A stretch of 11,220 bases of DNA, taken from contig CALEJO010000125.1 of assembly GCA_937898155.1 (NCBI GenBank), positions 1 through 11,220 on the forward strand. The letters run 5' to 3'. Made by a program: the position numbers and the translations under genes. Origin of the DNA: an uncultured Clostridia bacterium (GTDB lineage: Bacteria; Bacillota; Clostridia; Oscillospirales; CAG-272). Position 1 is the stretch's first letter. Every line of letters starts with the position of its first letter. The notes below the pieces were generated by a model that did not search any database, was not told the origin of the DNA, and worked only from the letters and a program-made list of their open reading frames with translations. Of the stretch, positions 6,588-11,220 are shown piece by piece.

Positions 6588-6878
6588 TTAGACACGGATC
6601 GTCAGTTCACGCATGACGCCTTCGGTAATGCTGAACACACGCTCCAACTCGGCGACAAAGCTCGGATCCGCCGTGAATTTGACGAGGACGTAATACCCCT
6701 CTGTCAAATCATTGATCGGATACGCCAGCTTGCGCTTGCCCCACTCGTCGAAAGACTCGATCGTGCCGTTTTCCTCGATCAGTGATTTGAACTTGCCGAC
6801 GAGGGCGGCGGTGTCTTCCTCCGTGCCCGTGGAATCCACGATATACATGGTTTCATAGGATACGAGTTTCTTTTCCAT
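6588..6878 (-). CDS. rpsF: 30S ribosomal protein S6
   Basis: A 96-residue S6, which pairs with S18 on the platform of the small ribosomal subunit. Visible marks are YETMYIVD (8-15), the segment DEWGKRKLAYPIND (44-57), and GYYVLVKFTAD (61-71). No glutamate-rich C-terminal tail, as found in E. coli, is present; the protein ends at TIRV. AGGAGG lies 9-10 bases upstream of the ATG. It is the first gene of the operon rpsF-ssb-rpsR and follows a consensus promoter and a structured leader. Confidence 0.97.
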   Translation of the reverse strand: MEKKLVSYETMYIVDSTGTEEDTAALVGKFKSLIEENGTIESFDEWGKRKLAYPINDLTEGYYVLVKFTADPSFVAELERVFSITEGVMRELTIRV

Positions 6879-6968
6879 CTGATTTGCACCTCCTTTTGGA
6901 CATAAGGCCGCGGACAGCCAAAATTTATCCGCAGCAAGGAGAAGATCCCCGATGGGGGATTCTTCATC
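6879..6968 (-). promoter_or_regulatory. Structured rpsF leader, candidate S6:S18 autoregulatory element
   Basis: The predicted leader of about 90 nt contains two hairpins. The first has arms ATCCCC and GGGGAT (6945-6960), extended by GAAG and CTTC with one bulged base. The second has arms GCGGA and TCCGC (6910-6914 and 6928-6932), with a GTCCGCGGCC stretch on its 3' side just before the ribosome binding site. Many bacteria repress this operon when the S6:S18 pair binds a leader hairpin carrying a CCG element. The position and the CCG sequence fit, but I could not match the full motif. Confidence 0.4.
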
Positions 6969-6974
6969 TCGGAT

Positions 6975-7003
6975 ATTATAGCATCGAAAATCCCGTTTGT
7001 CAA
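6975..7003 (-). promoter_or_regulatory. Perfect-consensus SigA promoter of rpsF-ssb-rpsR
   Basis: On the minus strand TTGACA (6998-7003) and TATAAT (6975-6980) are both exact consensus boxes with a 17-base spacer. This is the strongest promoter in the window, as expected for ribosomal protein genes. The start of transcription would be near 6968. Confidence 0.93.
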
Positions 7004-7107
7004 CTGATTTTTTGTTTTCTTTTGGCTCTTTTTCGGAAAAACTCCGTGCTCCGTCGAAAAAAATGCGAAAACGGGAGCTTCTGTCGGACGTTTGACGCAG
7101 ATTGCAC

Positions 7108-7136
7108 TTGATTTTCCCAAACAGACTTGCTATAAT
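7108..7136 (+). promoter_or_regulatory. SigA promoter of the cysS-rimO-pgsA operon
   Basis: TTGATT (7108-7113) and an exact TATAAT (7131-7136) are spaced by 17 bases. Transcription from about 7143 leaves only some 42 nt before the cysS start at 7185, too short for a T-box riboswitch. The promoter lies back to back with the rpsF promoter. The bases between them (7004-7107) hold no gene or clear motif. Confidence 0.82.
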
Positions 7137-7184
7137 GAAAGTGTATTTTATGTGACATCATTTCGCACGCGCGACGGAGGCATC

Positions 7185-8594
7185 ATGAAGCTCTATAATA
7201 CCCTCTCCAAAACCATCGAAGAATTTATCCCGAACGAGCCCGGCAAGGTGAAAATGTATACCTGCGGGCCGACAGTCTATCATTTCGCGCATATCGGCAA
7301 CCTGCGCACCTACATCATGGAGGACGTGCTGGAAAAATTCCTGCGCTACGCGGGCTACGAGGTCACGCGCGTCATGAACGTGACGGACGTCGGACATCTG
7401 ACGAGCGACGGCGACACCGGCGAAGATAAAATGCTCAAAGGCGCGCGCCGCGAGCATAAGACCGTCATGGAGATCGCGGACTTTTACCGCAAGGCGTTCT
7501 TCTCCGATTGTGACAAGCTGAACATCCGCACGCCGGATATCGTCCAGCCCGCGACGGGGTGCATCGCGGAATTCATCTCGATCATCGAATATCTGCTCGC
7601 ACACGATTACGCCTATTTCGCGGAGGGGAACGTCTATTTCGACACCTCGAAAGCGAAGGATTATTACGCGCTTTCGGGACACAATACCGAGGAGCTGATG
7701 GTCGGCGTGCGCGACGACGTTTCCGAGGACACGAACAAACGCAACAAGAGCGACTTTGTGCTTTGGTTCACGAAATCGAAATTCGAGGATCAGGAGCTGA
7801 AATGGGAGAGCCCGTGGGGGCTCGGCTATCCCGGCTGGCACATCGAATGCTCCGGCATCAGCATCAAATATCTCGGAGAGCATCTCGACATCCATTGCGG
7901 CGGCGTGGACAACATCTTCCCGCACCACACGAACGAGATCGCGCAAAGCGAGGCATATCTCGGGCACAAGTGGTGCAATTACTGGTTCCACACCCAGCAT
8001 CTCAACGACGAAACGGGCAAAATGAGCAAAAGCAAGGGCGAATTTCTGACCGTCTCCCTGCTCGAAAGTAAGGGATACGATCCGCTCGCCTATCGGCTCT
8101 TCTGCCTGCAAAGCCATTATCGCAAGCCGCTGACGTTCAGCTACGCGAATCTCGATAACTGCGCGTCCGCTTATACCAAGCTCTTGCGCCGCGTGGCGGC
8201 GCTCGGCACGGACGGCACGCCGGACGCTTCGGCGCTCGACGCCTACCGCGCGAAATTCATTGAGCAGGTCGGCATGGACCTCAACACCGCGCAGGGATTG
8301 ACCGTGCTTTACGATATGCTGAAAGACAGCGCGCTTTCCGACGCGACCAAACGCGCGATCGCGCTGGACTTCGACCGCGTGCTTTCCCTCGGACTCGACC
8401 GCGCGAAAGCGGAACCGGAGCCCGCGCCCGTCGCGGACGGCGCCGACGCGTGGATCCTCGAAAAGATCGCCGCGCGCGCCGACGCGAAGAAAGCAAAAAA
8501 TTACGCGCTCGCCGACGCGATCCGCGCGGAGCTCGCCGCGCAGGGCGTCACGCTCGTCGATACCAAAGACGGCACAACCTACACCAAAGCATAA
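7185..8594 (+). CDS. cysS: Cysteine--tRNA ligase
   Basis: A 469-residue class I aminoacyl-tRNA synthetase that charges tRNA(Cys) in the cytoplasm. The HIGN signature (36-39) and KMSKS (279-283) form the ATP site. Cys27, Cys222, His247 and Glu251 match the four ligands of the zinc ion that selects cysteine. The C-terminal part (about 300-469) is the helical tRNA-binding region with a short end domain. Length is normal for the family. The start at 7185 has GGAGG four bases upstream. An open frame extends 31 codons further, but the predicted promoter and transcript start lie within that extension. Its stop is 12 bases before rimO, so the two are probably co-transcribed. Confidence 0.98.
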   Translation: MKLYNTLSKTIEEFIPNEPGKVKMYTCGPTVYHFAHIGNLRTYIMEDVLEKFLRYAGYEVTRVMNVTDVGHLTSDGDTGEDKMLKGARREHKTVMEIADFYRKAFFSDCDKLNIRTPDIVQPATGCIAEFISIIEYLLAHDYAYFAEGNVYFDTSKAKDYYALSGHNTEELMVGVRDDVSEDTNKRNKSDFVLWFTKSKFEDQELKWESPWGLGYPGWHIECSGISIKYLGEHLDIHCGGVDNIFPHHTNEIAQSEAYLGHKWCNYWFHTQHLNDETGKMSKSKGEFLTVSLLESKGYDPLAYRLFCLQSHYRKPLTFSYANLDNCASAYTKLLRRVAALGTDGTPDASALDAYRAKFIEQVGMDLNTAQGLTVLYDMLKDSALSDATKRAIALDFDRVLSLGLDRAKAEPEPAPVADGADAWILEKIAARADAKKAKNYALADAIRAELAAQGVTLVDTKDGTTYTKA

Positions 8595-8606
8595 GGCGGA
8601 TCACAT

Positions 8607-9953
8607 ATGAAACAGAAACCCATCAAAGTCGGCTTCGTGTCGCTCGGTTGCTCCAAAAATCTGACCGACACCGAAGTCATGCTGGCAAAGCTCGTCGCGG
8701 CGGGCTATGAAATCACCCCCGAGGATATCGAGGCGGACGTCATCATCGTCAATACCTGCGCGTTCATCGAAAGCGCAAAGCAGGAGGCAATCGACAATAT
8801 TCTCGACGTGGCGTGGCTGAAAAAGCACCGCCACCTGAAAGCGATCATCGTCACGGGATGCCTCGCGGAGCGCTATCGCACGCAGATTTTCGACGAGATC
8901 CCCGAGGTGGACGCCGTGCTTGGCGTCGGCAGTCTCGACCATATCGCGGAAGCGGTCGATGCCGTGCTGAAAAAAGAAAAATACAGCTCGTTTGACGACA
9001 AAAACACCTCGCCGCTCGGTGGGGAGCGCATCGTCACAACGCCGGAGTATACAGCGTATCTCAAAATCGCGGAGGGCTGCGACAACCGTTGCACCTATTG
9101 CGCGATCCCGATGATCCGCGGCAAATTCCGCAGCCGCCCGATCGAAGACATCGTGGCGGAAGCCAAGGAAATGGAATCGATCGGCGTCAAGGAGCTGAAT
9201 CTGATCGCGCAGGACACTTCGCGCTACGGGCTCGACCTTTACGGCGAATACAAGCTCGCCGAGCTCGTCCGCCGCATCACGGCGGAGACGAACATCCCGT
9301 GGATCCGGATGCTCTATTGCTATCCCGACAAGATCACGGACGAGCTGATCGCGGAGTTGCGCGACAACCCGCGTCTCGTCAAATACATCGACCTGCCGAT
9401 CCAGCATATCAGCGACCGGATGCTTTCCGCGATGAACCGCCACGGCAACGCGGCGATGATCAAAGAGACTGTCGCCAAGCTCCGCCGCGAGGTACCGGAC
9501 ATTTGCATCCGCACGACGGTGATCGTCGGCTTCCCCGGCGAGACCGAGGAGGACTTCACGGAGCTTTGCGAATACGTCAAAGAGGCGAAATTCGACCGAC
9601 TCGGCGCGTTTACGTATTCCCGCGAGGAAGACACGCCCGCCTACGATCTGCCCGATCAGATCGACGAGCAGACGAAGCAGGATCGCTACGACATCATCAT
9701 GCGCGAACAGCTTCGCATTTCCGAGGAGAAAAACGAAGCCATGCTCGGCAAACGCATCCGCGTTTTGTGCGAGGGCTTTGACCCCGCCGCGGAGATTTAT
9801 TACGGCAGAAGTGCCGATGACGCCCCCGATATTGACACCAAGGTCTATTTCAAAAACGCGCTCGGCAAAAAACGGATCAAACCGGGACAGTTTCTCGACG
9901 TGGATATCGAAGAAGCGGTGGATTACGATTTGCTCGGGACCGCCGTGGTGTGA
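8607..9953 (+). CDS. rimO: Ribosomal protein S12 methylthiotransferase RimO
   Basis: A 448-residue radical SAM enzyme that adds a methylthio group to a conserved aspartate of ribosomal protein S12. The N-terminal MTTase domain has VSLGCSKN (11-18) with Cys15, then Cys51 and Cys85, which bind one iron-sulfur cluster. The radical SAM motif CDNRCTYC gives Cys158, Cys162 and Cys165 for the second cluster. The segment PIQHISDRML (264-273) and the C-terminal TRAM-like domain (about 380-448) are typical. The SLGCSKNLTD opening favours RimO over the tRNA enzyme MiaB. It lies between cysS and pgsA; the ribosome binding site before it is only AAGGCGGA. The next gene's ribosome binding site overlaps the rimO stop codon. 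Confidence 0.96.
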   Translation: MKQKPIKVGFVSLGCSKNLTDTEVMLAKLVAAGYEITPEDIEADVIIVNTCAFIESAKQEAIDNILDVAWLKKHRHLKAIIVTGCLAERYRTQIFDEIPEVDAVLGVGSLDHIAEAVDAVLKKEKYSSFDDKNTSPLGGERIVTTPEYTAYLKIAEGCDNRCTYCAIPMIRGKFRSRPIEDIVAEAKEMESIGVKELNLIAQDTSRYGLDLYGEYKLAELVRRITAETNIPWIRMLYCYPDKITDELIAELRDNPRLVKYIDLPIQHISDRMLSAMNRHGNAAMIKETVAKLRREVPDICIRTTVIVGFPGETEEDFTELCEYVKEAKFDRLGAFTYSREEDTPAYDLPDQIDEQTKQDRYDIIMREQLRISEEKNEAMLGKRIRVLCEGFDPAAEIYYGRSADDAPDIDTKVYFKNALGKKRIKPGQFLDVDIEEAVDYDLLGTAVV

Positions 9954-9962
9954 GGAGGATTT

Positions 9963-10571
9963 ATGAAGCTCAATTTACCGAATCGGCTGACGCTCGTGCG
10001 CATGGTGATGGTGCCTTTTTTGATGGTATTCATCGCGTTTGACTTTGGGCTCGGCGTTTGGTCGCGGTTGATCGCGGCGGCGTTCTTCGGCGCGGCGGCG
10101 CTGACCGATACCCTCGATGGCAGAATCGCCCGCAAGCAAGGGATCGTGACGAACTTTGGCAAATTCCTCGATCCGCTGGCGGACAAGCTCATGGTTTTTG
10201 TCGCGCTGATCTCGCTTTGCTGGACGACGGGGCGCGACGAGGGAGAATCTCTCTATGGCATCCTGCTTTTGGTGGCGACAGTCATCGTGATCTTCCGCGA
10301 GCTTGCCGTCACATCGATGCGCATGGTCGTAAACAACACGGACGGCGTTGTGATCGCGGCGAATATTCTCGGCAAGGTGAAAACCGTCACGCAGGTCGTT
10401 TTCGTTTTGACAGCGCTTCTCGAAGCGGTGATATGGGAAATTTGCGGTGTGGCGCCGCTCGGCGGGCATCTGCTCTCCTATCTCACGATGGCGGCGATGA
10501 CCGTCATGACGGTCTGGTCCGGCGTTTCCTATTTCAAAAGCTACTGGAACTATATCAACCCGGCAAAATAA
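9963..10571 (+). CDS. pgsA: CDP-diacylglycerol--glycerol-3-phosphate 3-phosphatidyltransferase
   Basis: A 202-residue membrane protein of the CDP-alcohol phosphatidyltransferase family. It makes phosphatidylglycerol phosphate from CDP-diacylglycerol and glycerol 3-phosphate, the first committed step to phosphatidylglycerol and cardiolipin. The full family motif is present: Asp49, Asp52-Gly53, Ala56-Arg57, Gly66, Asp70 and Asp74 with exact spacing. Several hydrophobic stretches (about 12-30, 33-48, 75-88, 98-112, 138-155 and 165-187) fit five to six membrane helices. GAGGAGG overlaps the rimO stop codon and precedes the ATG by 4-5 bases, indicating translational coupling. The adjacency of rimO and pgsA is common in Bacillota. 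A cardiolipin or other headgroup role is less likely. Confidence 0.93.
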   Translation: MKLNLPNRLTLVRMVMVPFLMVFIAFDFGLGVWSRLIAAAFFGAAALTDTLDGRIARKQGIVTNFGKFLDPLADKLMVFVALISLCWTTGRDEGESLYGILLLVATVIVIFRELAVTSMRMVVNNTDGVVIAANILGKVKTVTQVVFVLTALLEAVIWEICGVAPLGGHLLSYLTMAAMTVMTVWSGVSYFKSYWNYINPAK

Positions 10572-10573
10572 TC

Positions 10574-10602
10574 TTGACAAGATATGCGATAAGCGATACA
10601 AT
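10574..10602 (+). promoter_or_regulatory. SigA promoter of the DUF1292 gene
   Basis: An exact TTGACA (10574-10579) and TACAAT (10597-10602) are spaced by 17 bases. The -35 box begins three bases after the pgsA stop codon. The start of transcription near 10609 leaves a leader of about 35 nt before the ATG at 10644. It allows the small acidic protein to be made apart from the cysS-rimO-pgsA operon. Confidence 0.87.
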
Positions 10603-10643
10603 ATAAGCAGAGGCGGAATCTCCGCCCGCAGAAAGGAATTCCT

Positions 10644-10940
10644 ATGAACAACGAACTGCTTGAAGGTGATGTCATCACGCTGACCGACGAGGACGGCGTG
10701 GAAACCGAGTTTGAAGTGATCGCCTCGCTCGAAATCGACGGCACCACGTATTACGCGCTGATGCCCGTGGCAGACAACGAAAACGGCGATTGCGTCCTGC
10801 TCAAACTCGAAGAGGATGAGAACGGCGAACCGATCCTCTCCACGATCGACGACGATGAAGAATACGAGCGCGTCGCGGATACGTTCGACGACGAGGTTTT
10901 CTCCGAGATCGACTACGACGAAGACGACGGACGCGCATAA
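10644..10940 (+). CDS. DUF1292 family protein
   Basis: A 98-residue, very acidic protein of the DUF1292 (YrzB-like) family, found widely in Bacillota and of unknown function. The N-terminal part (about 5-75) has the family pattern: ITLTDEDGVETEFEVIA, then a YYALMP segment (36-41) and VLLKLEEDENGE. The tail (about 68-98) is rich in Asp and Glu, with little predicted order. GAAAGGAATTCCT places a ribosome binding site 7-8 bases before the ATG. In many Clostridia the gene sits near alaS and ruvX; here it follows pgsA and has its own promoter. No terminator lies right after it, so readthrough into the downstream RNA region up to the hairpin at 11125-11148 is possible. Confidence 0.88.
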   Translation: MNNELLEGDVITLTDEDGVETEFEVIASLEIDGTTYYALMPVADNENGDCVLLKLEEDENGEPILSTIDDDEEYERVADTFDDEVFSEIDYDEDDGRA

Positions 10941-10968
10941 AAAACGGGAAAACGCATATAGTATTTCT

Positions 10969-11153
10969 GTTCGATGCCTGCCCCTCGCGTGATATGCCGG
11001 CAATTAAACCTACGCCCAATTCTTGGAGTCTTTACCCGATACGGGAATGCAGGCCTCCCGACCGGCCCTGCTATCGTCACGGCCGCCATCGGACGTTGGA
11101 AGCACAAAGCAGCGGAGCGAGCACCGCCCCTGCCGAAAGGCAGGGGCGTTTTT
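10969..11153 (+). ncRNA. Candidate structured small RNA, possibly 6S RNA (ssrS)
   Basis: The bases between the DUF1292 gene and the convergent partial gene contain no credible protein gene. A -10-like TATAGT (10957-10962), without a good -35 box, precedes a GC-rich stretch of about 185 bases ending in a perfect terminator. Internal pairing is seen, such as GCAGGCC with GGCCCTGC (11049-11071, one bulge), CCCG with CGGG (11035-11044), and CTCGC with GCGAG near the two ends. The length, the terminator and an unpaired AAACCTACGC stretch near 11007-11016 would fit a clostridial 6S RNA, which binds the housekeeping RNA polymerase. I cannot confirm that by recall, and it could be another structured RNA or a long 3' untranslated region of the gene before it. 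Confidence 0.45.
11125..11153 (+). terminator. Strong intrinsic terminator
   Basis: Perfect ten-base arms, CGCCCCTGCC (11125-11134) and GGCAGGGGCG (11139-11148), close on a GAAA tetraloop and are followed by TTTTT. It ends the candidate small RNA and probably any DUF1292 readthrough. On the minus strand it lacks a T-run, so it is a weak stop at best for the convergent gene. Confidence 0.93.
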
Positions 11154-11157
11154 CATG

Positions 11158-11220
11158 TTATACGCTGAGCCAGTCTTCGAGGACGAGGCCGGGGTTGTGC
11201 TTCGTCAGCACCGAACGGAC
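11158..11220 (-). CDS. C-terminal end of an unidentified gene (cut by the window edge)
   Basis: Twenty codons and a TAA stop are open on the minus strand to the window edge, reading about VRSVLTKHNPGLVLEDWLSV. Codon choice is GC-rich at third positions like the neighbouring genes, which supports real coding. The fragment is too short to name a family. It converges on the candidate small RNA, with only four bases between its stop codon and the terminator's T-run. Confidence 0.5.
   Translation of the reverse strand, partial: VRSVLTKHNPGLVLEDWLSV

Noticed and set aside
7137..7184. T-box or other riboswitch upstream of cysS
   Set aside because: The predicted leader is only about 42 nt and lacks a T-box sequence or terminator/antiterminator pair.
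7158..8117. Long minus-strand open frame (319 codons) opposite cysS
   Set aside because: cysS has all catalytic and zinc motifs on the plus strand; the antisense product has no known motif and no ribosome binding site context that would favour it.
8601..9443. Minus-strand open frame (280 codons) opposite rimO
   Set aside because: It is a mirror frame of the conserved rimO gene, with repetitive acidic/basic composition and no family features.
9975..11003. Minus-strand open frame (342 codons) across pgsA and the DUF1292 gene
   Set aside because: It spans two plus-strand genes with their own promoters and motifs; its product is dominated by His, Arg and Asp and looks like a shadow translation.
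10974..11168. Plus-strand open frame of 64 codons in the region after the DUF1292 gene
   Set aside because: No ribosome binding site, no protein-like pattern, and it runs through the terminator hairpin; a structured RNA explains the stretch better.

Overview
The window looks like a chromosomal segment from a fairly GC-rich member of the Bacillota (class Clostridia), probably a gut or plant-fibre-degrading anaerobe. The evidence is the rpsF-ssb-rpsR operon, the rimO-pgsA pair, a DUF1292 gene, strong AGGAGG ribosome binding sites, and six SigA promoters with 17-base spacers. The genus cannot be named from the sequence. No CRISPR array, tRNA, rRNA, insertion sequence or phage gene was seen.

Left part (1 to about 5800): a glycoside-catabolism region. 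Two adjacent minus-strand genes encode DUF1680/GH127-type proteins. One is a close match in motif layout to HypBA1-type beta-L-arabinofuranosidase; the other is a diverged relative. They are probably co-transcribed from a promoter near 3654-3682. Further right, a separate minus-strand gene with its own promoter encodes a GH29 alpha-L-fucosidase. None of the three proteins has a visible signal peptide, so they probably act in the cytoplasm on imported arabinose- and fucose-containing oligosaccharides. No transporter or regulator for these sugars lies in the window. Between the two sugar units sits a plus-strand, clearly AT-richer gene for a small P-loop kinase-like protein. It is bracketed by two imperfect 29-base palindromic repeats and looks like a later arrival.

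Middle part (5796 to about 7003): the conserved minus-strand operon rpsF (S6), ssb, rpsR (S18). It starts from a perfect-consensus promoter, has a structured leader of about 90 nt that may be an S6:S18 autoregulatory element, and ends in a strong hairpin terminator.

Right part (7108 to 11220): plus-strand housekeeping genes cysS, rimO and pgsA, tightly spaced and probably one operon, then a DUF1292 gene with its own strong promoter. About 180 bases after this contain no convincing protein gene but end in a perfect GC-rich terminator. This is best read as a small structured RNA, possibly 6S RNA. The last 63 bases hold the C-terminal end of an unidentified minus-strand gene.

Most of the window is ordinary. 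The points most worth following up are the repeat-bracketed kinase gene, the candidate small RNA near 10969-11153, and the tandem of a canonical and a diverged GH127-type enzyme.
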